Below, one piece after another: positions 1-7,679 of a stretch of 37,618 nucleotides of DNA. How positions within the stretch are numbered: position 1 is the first letter of the stretch; each line of letters begins with the position of its first letter. The translations under genes and the position numbers were made by a program. Source of the DNA: Marinovum sp. GTDB lineage: Bacteria > Pseudomonadota > Alphaproteobacteria > Rhodobacterales > Rhodobacteraceae. The stretch is taken from NCBI GenBank assembly GCA_022447495.1, contig JAKVBH010000037.1, positions 1 to 37,618 on the forward strand, read 5' to 3'. The notes under the pieces are model-generated. The model had not been told where the DNA came from. It searched no databases and saw nothing but the letters and a program-made list of their open reading frames with translations.

Positions 1-545
1 AAGAGAGAGTTCTTGGCTCATCGTTACCACTAAGGAGTGGACGATGAGAAAGACAACAAAGAGCCCTGGCGAGCAGGTCGTCAAAGACATCAAACGGGCC
101 ACGCGCAAGCAGTATTCTAGCGAAGAGAAAATCAGGATCGTGCTGGACGGGTTGCGTGGCGAGGACAGCATCGCAGAGCTGTGCCGTCGTGAAGGCATAT
201 CCCAGGGCCTGTATTACAAGTGGTCCAAAGACTTTATGGAAGCAGGGAAGAAGCGTCTGGCCGGCGACACGGCCCGCGCTGCGAACACCGACGAGGTGAA
301 GGAGCTGCGCCGGGAGGCACGGGACCTCAAGGAAGTGGTTGCTGAGCAGACGCTCGAACTACGGCTTCTCAAAAAAGCATACTCGGGGATGGGGGCGACC
401 AAGAATGAGATACCATGCATCTGAGAAGCTTGAGATCATTCGTTTGGTCGAAGACAGTCATCTATCAGTGCGTCGAACATTGGCCAAGCTCGGCATTCCC
501 CGCACAACGTTTTACCGCTGGTACGACCGTTACCTGCAACGCGGT
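1..545 (+). mobile_element. Truncated IS3-family insertion sequence remnant
   Basis: The window opens inside the left part of an IS3-family element: a short leader, an orfA with a helix-turn-helix and leucine-zipper-like tail, and an overlapping orfB start. Recognisable orfB sequence stops at about base 545, in the N-terminal helix-turn-helix part, well before the DDE catalytic core, so no active transposase can be made from this copy. The right inverted repeat is not visible and the left end lies outside the window. The 545 boundary is judged by where the protein similarity I recognise ends. Confidence 0.8.
44..424 (+). pseudogene. IS3-family transposase OrfA, frameshifted at 3' end
   Basis: The first about 110 codons read as a normal IS3-family OrfA: a helix-turn-helix (SIAELCRREGIS, then LYYKWSKDF) and a coiled-coil tail rich in E, L and R ending at RLLKK. 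A run of six A's at 371-376 follows. Adding one A would give KKSILGDGGDQE and a TGA at 406-408 that overlaps the orfB ATG at 405 as ATGA, the ending I expect for this IS group. As it stands the frame runs on to a TGA at 422-424 with a foreign tail (AYSGMGATKNEIPCI). I infer a one-base deletion in the A run. OrfA would bind the element ends and, fused to OrfB by frameshifting, form the transposase. Confidence 0.75.
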
Positions 546-590
546 GACATTCTAGTCCGAATTCTGGCTTGGATACGCTCCTACTGCTAA
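405..590 (+). pseudogene. IS3-family transposase OrfB, N-terminal fragment
   Basis: The ATG at 405 opens a reading frame starting MRYHASEKLEIIRLVEDS and continuing through a helix-turn-helix (LAKLGIPRTTFYRWYDRY), typical of the start of IS3-family OrfB. After YLQRG the sequence stops resembling the family and ends at a stop codon near 590 (DILVRILAWIRSYC). About 45 of an expected 270 or so residues remain; the rve/DDE integrase domain is missing. This is a dead fragment, not a functional gene. Confidence 0.75.
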
Positions 591-784
591 GCGAATTTAT
601 GGAAACGTCCGCTTCAAGGTGTCATCGGCCAAATCTACGCAACCGCAGCGAATGACGGCTTCCCGGCCACACTGTCTCAAAGCGGAAGCGGAGGTTGGCG
701 AAGGCTTTCGCTGGGGCAACGAAGGGCATATCTCTCACCCAGTTGACCCCGATGGGTCTTTGATTTAGTCAGCAAATAATCTGA
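546..784. other. Intergenic, no gene recognised
   Basis: Between the IS remnant and the tRNA gene I see no convincing reading frame and no recognisable RNA. It may be debris of the event that removed the rest of the IS. A promoter for the tRNA should lie just before 785 but no consensus -35/-10 pair stands out. Confidence 0.4.
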
Positions 785-858
785 GCGGGTATGGTGAAAT
801 GGTATCATAAGAGCCTTCCAAGCTTAAGGTGCGGGTTCGATTCCCGCTACCCGCTCCA
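785..858 (+). tRNA. tRNA-Gly (anticodon TCC), possibly impaired
   Basis: A full cloverleaf can be drawn: acceptor GCGGGTA (785-791) with TACCCGC (848-854), D stem GTGA/TCAT (794-797/805-808), anticodon loop CTTCCAA (815-821) with anticodon TCC at 817-819, T stem GCGGG/CCCGC around TTCGATT, discriminator T855 and an encoded CCA (856-858). The anticodon stem is weak: AGAGC (810-814) faces GCTTA (822-826), giving three Watson-Crick pairs, one G-T and an A-A mismatch at the base of the stem. The 3' half of the gene, from the first base of the anticodon loop, is repeated downstream, so it may have been replaced by an integrating element. It would read GGA and GGG glycine codons if functional. Confidence 0.8.
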
Positions 859-1141
859 AGAAAACCCAATCCGACAAATTGCCGACAAAATACGCTTCCA
901 GATTGAAATAAGTGCCTAATATAAAATGGAAAAGGTGCTTTCGGACGTTTGTCTTCCAAGCTTAAGGTGCGGGTTCGATTCCCGCTACCCGCTCCAAGAA
1001 AACTCAAACCGACAAAAATCGGACGCCTTCTGTTTTCTATAAGCCGTTACTTGATGGTATAATTTATGAAAGCTACTTTCGGACTTTTGTCTCCCTAGCT
1101 TAATGCGCAGTTTCAATTTACCGTACCCGCCTCAAGAAATT
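815..1141 (+). repeat. Three-copy tRNA-Gly 3'-half array, 138-base period (att-like)
   Basis: Bases 815-865 (tRNA-Gly anticodon loop to the CCA plus AAGAAAAC) are repeated without a mismatch at 953-1003. A degraded third copy lies at 1091-1141, recognisable by CTCCCTAGCTTAA and TACCCGCCTCAAGAAA. The spacing is 138 bases both times. Upstream of copies 2 and 3 the sequence is also related (ACTTTCGGACTTTTGTCT and GCTTTCGGACGTTTGTCT), while copy 1 has the real tRNA 5' half there. The left limit of homology, exactly the anticodon loop, is typical of tyrosine-recombinase attachment sites. No integrase gene is present, so this reads as attachment-site scars or a tandem duplication of one. Confidence 0.85.
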
Positions 1142-1476
1142 TCTGCTGATAAACGGTCGGCAAACGCTGTTCCGCTTCAAGGCTTAGGAGCCCGTAAAAA
1201 TAGGATAAATTGGTGTTCAGATGGTTGCCCTAATAGCCTAAGGCAAGGTGCGTTCTGAGCATTTAAGATGTCTTGTCCGCTAGAAAATTTTGCTGAATTG
1301 CGAGACATATCCAGAGCTCGATTTAGGTCCCACATGCCGGTGAAAGGACGGCGTAGTGAACAGCTGGGAGAGACACTCTGGCGCAACGTGTCCGGCGTAG
1401 CCGCGACCGTGCGTCCCTTGACCTACGACGCTGCCTCACGCAGAACCATCCAACGCTAAGCAACAAAAGAACTTGC
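1142..1476. other. Intergenic, no gene recognised
   Basis: About 330 bases between the last tRNA-like repeat and the ABC exporter. Short open frames exist but none has a ribosome-binding site or recognisable protein content. The promoter of the exporter gene presumably lies here; I could not place it. Confidence 0.4.
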
Positions 1477-3297
1477 ATGACCGACACAGCATCACCGCCA
1501 CCTCTAAACGCGATGAATATTGGCGGTGAGGGGGAGCGGGCCAAGTCGAAGAACATCGGCGCCCTGGCAGCGCTTTGGCCGTTTGTACGCCCCTACAAAT
1601 CCCTTTTGATTGCGGCACTTTTGGCGCTTGTGACGACGGCTGCGATCTCACTCATTCTGCCGATCGCGGTGCGCCGGGTGGTCGACAATTTTGAAGTGGA
1701 TGATGGGGCCATTTTGGACCGCTACTTTCTGGCGGCATTGGCCATCGCTGTTCTGCTCGCAGCGGGTACCGCGATCAGATATATGCTGGTCACAAGGCTT
1801 GGCGAACGGGTAATCACCGATTTGCGCAAGGCAGTGTTTGACCGTGTTCTGCTGTTGTCTCCGGCGTTCTATGAAAAGACGATGACGGGGGAAGTTCTGT
1901 CGCGGATCACGACAGATACGACTTTGATTCTCTCTGTGATTGGCTCGTCTATCTCATTTGCCCTGCGAAACGCTTTGATTTTCCTGGGCGGCCTCGTTTT
2001 GATGCTGGCCACATCTCCCAAATTGACGGGCCTTGTGCTCCTGATCGTGCCTGCAGTGATCGTGCCGATCCTAGTTCTAGGGCGGCGTGTGCAAAAGCTG
2101 TCGCGGGAGAACCAAGACTGGATTGCAGCCTCATCGGCCAACGCATCCGAGAGTTTGGGCGCCGTGCAAACCGTGCAATCCTTCACTCATGAGAGCCGCA
2201 CGCAGGCAGCCTTCGCTCAGATCACGGATCAATCCTTGGCCATCGCGTTCAAGCGCATCAATCTGCGCGCGGCGCTTACGGCGATCGTGATCTTGCTGGT
2301 CTTCTCGGGCATCGTCGGTGTGCTTTGGATTGGAGCGCGTGATGTGCGAGCGGACGTGATGAGCGTGGGCACGCTTGTGCAATTTGTAATCTACGCCGTG
2401 CTTGTCGCCGGCTCCGTCGCCGCAATTTCGGAGATTTGGGCCGAGGTGCAACGCGCCGCCGGGGCCACTGAGCGTTTGGTCGAATTGCTCAACGTCGAAG
2501 ATACGGTACAGGATCAAACTCAGGCTAACACGCTTGCGCGGCCAATCAAAGGCGCCATCCAGTTCGATGGGGTCTCCTTCTCATACCCCTCGCGGACCGA
2601 TGTGACGACGCTGCAAGACGTGGGCTTCCAAATTGCGCCCGGCGAAACGGTCGCGTTTGTCGGCCCATCTGGCGCGGGAAAAACAACTGTCTTTCAGCTG
2701 TTGCAACGCTTTTACGACCCGCAAAAGGGCCGTGTCCTCATCGACGGCCAAAACATTGCGACCTTGGAGCGCGGCGACTTTCGCCAGGGCTTGGCCCTTG
2801 TGCCGCAGGAACCTGTCATCTTTGCCGCTACCGCGCGCGAGAACATCCGCTTTGGTCGGCCCAATGCCACGGATGCAGAAATCGAAGCCGCCGCACAGGC
2901 CGCAGCCGCGCACGACTTCATCACCGGGCTACCTCAGGGCTACGATAGTTATCTGGGAGAGCGTGGCGTGATGCTCTCGGGGGGACAACGCCAACGCATT
3001 GCCATCGCGCGCGCGATCTTGCGAGATGCGCCTATTTTGCTCCTCGATGAGGCGACCTCTGCGCTCGACGCCGAGAGCGAGCGCGCTGTGCAGCAGGCTG
3101 TGGATCTCCTGAGCCAAGGGCGCACCACCTTGGTCGTGGCCCATAGGCTGGCGACCGTAAAGAAAGCTGACCGCATTGTTGTACTTGAAGAGGGCCGCAT
3201 CGTTGCCCAAGGGACCCACGACGCCTTGGTGGCAGAGGGGGGGCTCTATGCGCGTTTGGCGCGGCTGCAATTCACTGATGGTCTTGCCGCTGAGTAG
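1477..3297 (+). CDS. ABC exporter, fused permease and ATPase (MsbA/multidrug type)
   Basis: A 606-residue half-transporter with the usual exporter layout: a six-segment transmembrane domain (about residues 30-320) followed by a nucleotide-binding domain. Seen in the ATPase part: Walker A GPSGAGKTT at about 395, a Q-loop in LVPQEPVIF, signature LSGGQRQRIAIARAIL at about 499, Walker B ILLLDEATSALD at about 520, and the H-loop histidine in VVAHRLATV at about 555. It would work as a homodimer in the inner membrane, exporting a lipid, lipopeptide or drug; the substrate cannot be read from sequence. The start at 1477 has only a weak ribosome-binding site, and an in-frame ATG at 1513 is an alternative. 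An acyl-CoA synthetase gene follows after 192 bases on the same strand. Confidence 0.93.
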   Translation: MTDTASPPPLNAMNIGGEGERAKSKNIGALAALWPFVRPYKSLLIAALLALVTTAAISLILPIAVRRVVDNFEVDDGAILDRYFLAALAIAVLLAAGTAIRYMLVTRLGERVITDLRKAVFDRVLLLSPAFYEKTMTGEVLSRITTDTTLILSVIGSSISFALRNALIFLGGLVLMLATSPKLTGLVLLIVPAVIVPILVLGRRVQKLSRENQDWIAASSANASESLGAVQTVQSFTHESRTQAAFAQITDQSLAIAFKRINLRAALTAIVILLVFSGIVGVLWIGARDVRADVMSVGTLVQFVIYAVLVAGSVAAISEIWAEVQRAAGATERLVELLNVEDTVQDQTQANTLARPIKGAIQFDGVSFSYPSRTDVTTLQDVGFQIAPGETVAFVGPSGAGKTTVFQLLQRFYDPQKGRVLIDGQNIATLERGDFRQGLALVPQEPVIFAATARENIRFGRPNATDAEIEAAAQAAAAHDFITGLPQGYDSYLGERGVMLSGGQRQRIAIARAILRDAPILLLDEATSALDAESERAVQQAVDLLSQGRTTLVVAHRLATVKKADRIVVLEEGRIVAQGTHDALVAEGGLYARLARLQFTDGLAAE

Positions 3298-3429
3298 GGC
3301 GCTGCTTTACTGACACACCTATTCCGCGCAAGGTGCGCGCGTTTTCCGCAACGTCGAAACTGAAAGACGCAGCGTCGCAGCGTACTTGTCCATCTTCCAT
3401 GTCTTGCGCGGTGGCATCGAATTGCCCAT

Positions 3430-3480
3430 CCTTCCGATTGTGACCGCCGGGACAAACAAGGGCGGCACTCAATCGGAAGG
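3430..3480 (+). promoter_or_regulatory. Long hairpin sequestering the acyl-CoA synthetase Shine-Dalgarno
   Basis: CCTTCCGATTG (3430-3440) is perfectly complementary to CAATCGGAAGG (3470-3480), and an inner stem pairs CCGCC (3444-3448) with GGCGG (3461-3465) around a 12-base loop. The 3' arm runs into the strong ribosome-binding sequence GGAAGGAGG (3475-3483) ahead of the ATG at 3490, so in the mRNA most of that site would be paired. There is no T run, so it is not a terminator. A translational switch is the inference; a DNA-level operator is less likely given the arm spacing. Confidence 0.6.
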
Positions 3481-3489
3481 AGGACACCC

Positions 3490-5379
3490 ATGAGCTTTGC
3501 CTCGATGGCGGATCGCGATGCGGTCGAACAAGAAATGGCTTGGGAAGACCGCGATGTGCCGGTCACCTTGCATGGCATGCTGGCCCGGGTTGCCGCAGCC
3601 CACGCAAACCGAGCAGCAGTGACGTTTCAACTGCTCTCAGGCCCAAAAGACAAGGCAGAGACACTCAATTGGTCGCAACTCTATGGAAAAGCGTGCCAAG
3701 CCGCCAATCTCTTTCGTTCGCTCGGCATCGGTGAAAACGATGTCGTGGCCTACGTGCTGCCCAATTCCAATGAGACCATTCACGCATTGCTCGGCGGTGC
3801 GATTGCCGGGATCGTGAACCCTATCAACCCGCTTTTGGAACCCGGACAGATCGGCGCAATTCTACGCGAAACTGGCGCAAAGGTTGTGGTGACGCTCAAG
3901 CCGTTTCCGAAAACCGACGTGCCCCAAAAAGTGGCCGAAGCGGTACGCCATGCGCCCGGTGTGCACATGGTGCTTGAGGTAGACCTCAATCGATACCTTA
4001 CACCGCCCAAATCCTGGATTGTGCCTCTCATCCGGCCCAAGATCGAAGGCAGCCACCACGCCGACGTCAAAGACTTTGTGCGCGAGATGAAAAAGCATGG
4101 CACCACGCTGGCCTTTGAAGACAGAAAAGAAGACCGTGTCGCGGCCTACTTCCATACTGGTGGCACCACGGGCATGCCCAAAGTGGCCCAGCACAAGTAC
4201 TCTGGAATGGTTTACAATGGCTGGCTCGGGGATCGGCTGCTTTTCTCTGAAACGTCCAGTGTCATGTGCCCGCTGCCCCTCTTCCACGTGTTCGCGGTGC
4301 ACGTCATCTTGATGGCTGCTATTGCATCAGGTGCTCATGTCGTCTTTCCGACGCCCCAAGGCTACCGTGGCGATGGCGTTTTCGACAATTTCTGGAAGCT
4401 CTGCGAGCGGTGGGGCACGACCTTTATCATCACCGTGCCAACGGCGGTGTCTGCTTTGATGCAGCGGCCCGTGGATGCCAACATCTCCACTGTTGAGGCC
4501 GCGTTCTCGGGCTCCGCGCCCATGCCCATGGAACTGTTCAAGCGCTTCAAAGATGTCTGCGGTGTTGAGATCACCGAAGGCTACGGCCTCACCGAGGCCA
4601 CCTGTCTGGTCTCGTGCAACCCGCCTCAGGGTGCCAAGAAAGTCGGGTCTGTCGGCATCCCGTTCCCCTACACCGATGTGCGTATCCTAAAGGGCACGCC
4701 TGATGGTTTGATGGAATGCAGCACGAACGAGATCGGCGAGATCTGTATCTCAAACCCCGGTGTCTTTGCGGGTTCGACTTATACCGAGGACGCCAAAAAC
4801 GTGGATCTCTTCCACGCTGACAAGTTCCTGCGCACGGGTGATTTGGGGCGGATTGATGAAGAGGGGTACCTCTGGATCACGGGCCGCGCCAAGGACCTCA
4901 TCATTCGAGGTGGTCACAACATTGACCCCGCCGAGATTGAAGAAGCACTGCTGACGCATCCTGCCGTCGCCTTTGCCGGTGCCATTGGTCAGCCTGACGC
5001 CCATGCCGGCGAAGTCCCCTGTGCTTTTGTCGAGCTTGTGGAAGGGGCGGAGGTCTCCGAAGCAGATCTCATGGAGCATTGCAAAACCCATGTGCACGAA
5101 CGCGCGGCGCACCCCAAACATATGACGATCCTGACCGAGCTGCCGAAAACAGCAGTTGGCAAGGTCTTCAAGCCAGACTTGCGCAAACAAGCGATCACGC
5201 GAATCTACGATGCTGCACTCAAGGAAAGCGGTGTAGATGCCCGCGTGGTTCAAGTCATCGACGATAAGAAGCGCGGTTTGGTGGCCCAATTGGCGCGCAC
5301 GGGTGCCACCGAAGAAGAGGCGGTGTCAAATACGCTTGGTGCCTACACACGTCCTTGGGAATGGGCTGACGCCAGTTGA
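3490..5379 (+). CDS. Acyl-CoA synthetase (AMP-forming, ANL superfamily)
   Basis: 629 residues, an AMP-dependent acyl-CoA ligase that would activate a carboxylic acid through an acyl-adenylate and transfer it to CoA. Motifs seen: P-loop HTGGTTGMPK (222-231; the usual serine is threonine or histidine here), EGYGLTEAT in the central adenylation motif, the hinge region GDLGRIDEEGYLWITGRAKD, then RGGHNIDPAEIEEAL, and the catalytic lysine in TAVGK (Lys558). The start is fixed by a strong GGAAGGAGG site seven bases upstream of ATG 3490. That site lies in a hairpin. The chain length preferred cannot be deduced; fatty or aromatic acids are both possible. Confidence 0.92.
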   Translation: MSFASMADRDAVEQEMAWEDRDVPVTLHGMLARVAAAHANRAAVTFQLLSGPKDKAETLNWSQLYGKACQAANLFRSLGIGENDVVAYVLPNSNETIHALLGGAIAGIVNPINPLLEPGQIGAILRETGAKVVVTLKPFPKTDVPQKVAEAVRHAPGVHMVLEVDLNRYLTPPKSWIVPLIRPKIEGSHHADVKDFVREMKKHGTTLAFEDRKEDRVAAYFHTGGTTGMPKVAQHKYSGMVYNGWLGDRLLFSETSSVMCPLPLFHVFAVHVILMAAIASGAHVVFPTPQGYRGDGVFDNFWKLCERWGTTFIITVPTAVSALMQRPVDANISTVEAAFSGSAPMPMELFKRFKDVCGVEITEGYGLTEATCLVSCNPPQGAKKVGSVGIPFPYTDVRILKGTPDGLMECSTNEIGEICISNPGVFAGSTYTEDAKNVDLFHADKFLRTGDLGRIDEEGYLWITGRAKDLIIRGGHNIDPAEIEEALLTHPAVAFAGAIGQPDAHAGEVPCAFVELVEGAEVSEADLMEHCKTHVHERAAHPKHMTILTELPKTAVGKVFKPDLRKQAITRIYDAALKESGVDARVVQVIDDKKRGLVAQLARTGATEEEAVSNTLGAYTRPWEWADAS

Positions 5380-5383
5380 TCAA

Positions 5384-5419
5384 AAACCTGAGGCGCGGGG
5401 TTACACCATTTGCGCCTCA
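5384..5419 (-). terminator. Terminator of the DUF2237 gene
   Basis: Read on the minus strand, TGAGGCGC and GCGCCTCA (5389-5396 and 5412-5419) form an eight-base stem followed by GGTTTTTG. The stem begins in the last codons of the DUF2237 gene and lies between two convergent genes, so it may also slow transcripts from the acyl-CoA synthetase side, where no T run follows. Confidence 0.55.
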
Positions 5420-5781
5420 AGTGCCGCCATTGGAACTATTTCCAATGCGCGCCGGTGGGTGGCAGTGAGGTTCACCTGCGGCGCGCATCCTTCTTCATAA
5501 GCCTGCAAAAAACGACCGGCGCAGAGGCACCATTGATCCCCCGGTTTCAACCCCGCGAAGCGGTATTCCGGGCGCGGGGTCGAGAGGTCATTGCCCACGT
5601 ATTTGGAGAAAGCCAGGAACTCTTCGGTCATCACGGCACAGACCGTGTGGCTCCCCTGATCCGCGGCACAAGTATTGCAATGGCCATCGCGGAAAAAGCC
5701 TGTCAACGGCTTCGAAGAACACGGCTGCAAAGCGCCGCCTAGCACGTTGACACTTGGCTCTTTGTCCATGGGATTGCTCAT
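5401..5781 (-). CDS. DUF2237 family protein
   Basis: A 126-residue cytosolic protein recognisable as DUF2237 by NVLGGALQPCS near the N-terminus, PLTGFFRDGHCNT, HTVCAVMTEEFLAFSK, GNDLSTPRPEY, FAGLKPGDQWCLCAGR and the tail ATHRRALEIVPM. It has several conserved cysteines that could bind metal or be redox active, but no function is established for the family that I can name. Its length fits the family. It is convergent with the acyl-CoA synthetase gene and ends in a hairpin terminator. A later ATG (MDKEPSV, four codons on) is an alternative start. Confidence 0.88.
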   Translation of the reverse strand: MSNPMDKEPSVNVLGGALQPCSSKPLTGFFRDGHCNTCAADQGSHTVCAVMTEEFLAFSKYVGNDLSTPRPEYRFAGLKPGDQWCLCAGRFLQAYEEGCAPQVNLTATHRRALEIVPMAALEAQMV

Positions 5782-5850
5782 GTGGCGCCTCTTCGTTGCT
5801 CATGCTGTGATGTAGCGAAGGTGGCCGTAATCTCAACTTAAATTGCCATG

Positions 5851-6888
5851 CTAAGTCAAGGAGATCGGCCCGGTCCATTCCAACCAACGGCCATGGAAAT
5901 CCACGCGCGCTAATTCGAGCCGAAGTGCGCCCGGCCAGAGATGCAATACGAGGGCAGCGCCTCGGGAGCCGCCATCGGTCTCCATCGAAATCCACGCCAG
6001 CGGGGTCTCCTCCGTCGCGCGGCTACCCGCAGCGGCCAGAATCGCGACGCCACGCTGTTGCGCAGCCTTGGAGAAGTATTGCCATGCCACTGTGCTATAG
6101 ATCATCCTGCCGCCGTCAAACGGCGCATCGAGACGGCGGGCCAACCAATCCACAGCATCATCCTGATCCACCTGCGGTGCTGGAAGCGCAAGTGCTGCGC
6201 GCGTGCGGGCCATGCGCTCCGTTTGATCAGGCCAAAGATATGCCTGCAGGCGCAACGCGTCGTCTGGATCATCACTGAGCAATGGGTTGAGGTCCACGCC
6301 TCGACGCTCGCTCACCTCAAATTGTGCTGGGGTAGGGCAGGGGCCGGTCCACCTAGGCGAGAGACACACATCGCCATCCGGACCGAAGGCCTGATGAGGT
6401 GTCTCGAGATGAAACGCATCGAAGTTGAGATTGAGACCGCCGCTTGCACCCAACTCGGAGAGTTGCCAGGGCACCTCAAACCGCGCCGCGACAAGATGTG
6501 CGGCTGGGATCAACGCGGCGGAACGACGAACTTCGTTGGTTTGAGGCGCGTTTTTAATCCAGGCCAGCAAAAAATCCTGATGATCCTCTAGAGCGCGCGC
6601 CACCTCATCCCAAAGTGCCGTATCCGACGGCACGTGCGGTGGGTAGACAGCGGCAAGCCCAAGGTCTTGTCCACTGAGCACCAAGGCGTGCAAACCACCT
6701 GCTATGCGCAAAGGGAGAGATGCCGCAGCGGGGCCAACATGACCCGGCCACAGAAGCATGCGCTGCGCCACTGCACCCTCTCGTGGCCAACGCTCCGCAC
6801 AAAGGGCCATGAGTTGCCCCATAAAAGGAGAGCCAAGCGCAGTACAATGTTCACTTTGCTCGGCGAAGGCTTGGGTGAGTTTGGTCAT
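5851..6888 (-). CDS. DUF2332 family protein
   Basis: 345 residues starting MTKLTQAFAEQSEHC. It matches the DUF2332 pattern: a HC pair near the start, SPFMGQLMAL, a long alanine-rich middle with HLVAARFEVPWQLSELGASGGLNLNFD, RRGVDLNPL, and a C-terminal MIYSTVAWQYF and HLHLWPG-like end. The GASGGLN segment resembles the glycine-rich loop of a Rossmann-like methyltransferase fold, but this is only a suggestion; the biochemical role is unknown. The ATG at 6888 overlaps the TGA of pth (ATGA), so the two are probably translated together. A longer frame running upstream exists but overlaps pth and is not the likely start. Confidence 0.87.
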   Translation of the reverse strand: MTKLTQAFAEQSEHCTALGSPFMGQLMALCAERWPREGAVAQRMLLWPGHVGPAAASLPLRIAGGLHALVLSGQDLGLAAVYPPHVPSDTALWDEVARALEDHQDFLLAWIKNAPQTNEVRRSAALIPAAHLVAARFEVPWQLSELGASGGLNLNFDAFHLETPHQAFGPDGDVCLSPRWTGPCPTPAQFEVSERRGVDLNPLLSDDPDDALRLQAYLWPDQTERMARTRAALALPAPQVDQDDAVDWLARRLDAPFDGGRMIYSTVAWQYFSKAAQQRGVAILAAAGSRATEETPLAWISMETDGGSRGAALVLHLWPGALRLELARVDFHGRWLEWTGPISLT

Positions 6889-7556
6889 TTGAACTTGTCC
6901 ATGAGCTTTTGCAGCGGATTGCGCGTGTCCGACTCTGGCTCTGGTGCGGCCTTGAGGTCGGGTTTTGCTGATGTCTTGGAACTGCGCGGCGGCGCAACGC
7001 GCAGGCCAATGGCATTTTGAAAACGACCCGCATCGCCGTCGACAAGATGTGGTGCACCTTCTGAGATACCCTGCAAGAGGGGCTCCAACCAAGTGTCATC
7101 AGTGCGCGCAAAGTCATGGAGCACATAGCCGGGCACGGCTTCTTTGCGACCTGGATGACCAATGCCCAGACGCACGCGGACATAGGCGTCTCCAATATGT
7201 CCGTGGATTGAACGTAGTCCGTTGTGGCCGGCGTGACCGCCGCCTTGTTTGACCCGTGCTTTGCCTGGCGCAAGGTCCAACTCGTCGTGGAACACAATGA
7301 GGTCAGCGGGCTCTAATTTGTAGAAACGCAGGGCCTCCCCCACGGATTGCCCGGAGCGGTTCATGAATGTCTCGGGCTTGAGCAGGAGTACCTTCTCAGA
7401 GCCCAAATGTCCTTCGCTGATTTGGCCCTGAAATTTCTTGCGCCACGGCGCAAAGCCATGATCCTCGACGATGCGATCCAGAGCCATAAAGCCAATGTTG
7501 TGCCGGTTGCGCGCGTATTTGCTGCCGGGGTTTCCCAACCCTGCGATAAGGATCAT
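6885..7556 (-). CDS. pth: Peptidyl-tRNA hydrolase
   Basis: 223 residues. Pth cleaves peptidyl-tRNAs released from stalled ribosomes and recycles the tRNA. Seen: GLGNPGSKYARNRHNIGF with Asn9 and catalytic His19 (equivalent to the family's Asn10/His20), KPETFMNRSGQSV, FHDELDLAPGK with the conserved Asp, and GGGHAGHNGLRS. A charged C-terminal extension of about 35 residues (from PRSSKTSAKPDL on) goes beyond the usual 185-195 length and is common in alphaproteobacteria. In many relatives pth sits right behind rplY; here rplY lies 2.6 kb away on the same strand with two plus-strand genes in between. Confidence 0.97.
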   Translation of the reverse strand: MILIAGLGNPGSKYARNRHNIGFMALDRIVEDHGFAPWRKKFQGQISEGHLGSEKVLLLKPETFMNRSGQSVGEALRFYKLEPADLIVFHDELDLAPGKARVKQGGGHAGHNGLRSIHGHIGDAYVRVRLGIGHPGRKEAVPGYVLHDFARTDDTWLEPLLQGISEGAPHLVDGDAGRFQNAIGLRVAPPRSSKTSAKPDLKAAPEPESDTRNPLQKLMDKFK

Positions 7557-7627
7557 GCTCCAAGCTCCTAGAGGTGCATATCTTGGGGGTCTTTATCGAA
7601 AACCCACACGATCGGGCAAGCCATCCC

Positions 7628-7660
7628 TTGAAATCACGGAGTCGTGATCCCAAATAATTT
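7628..7660 (+). promoter_or_regulatory. Possible promoter/operator ahead of the NfeD-flotillin genes
   Basis: In the 123-base gap between divergent pth and the NfeD-like gene there is a TTGAAA box (7628-7633), overlapped by a perfect palindrome ATCACG-GAGT-CGTGAT (7633-7648), followed by an AT-rich stretch. No -10 hexamer at ideal spacing is visible, so promoter assignment is weak; the palindrome is the firmer observation and could bind a dimeric regulator. Confidence 0.3.
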
Positions 7661-7679
7661 CTATCGCTAACATAGATAA

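Noticed and set aside
371..377. AAAAAAG as a programmed frameshift site of the IS
   Set aside because: In orfA the reading phase is AAA AAA G and orfB lies in the +1 frame, so a -1 slip does not join them; a lost A explains the data better.
953..996. Second tRNA gene in the array
   Set aside because: Only the 3' half is present; there is no matching acceptor 5' strand or D arm upstream, so it is not a tRNA gene.
1268..1459. 63-residue frame upstream of the ABC exporter
   Set aside because: No ribosome-binding site, no family resemblance, lies in repeat debris.
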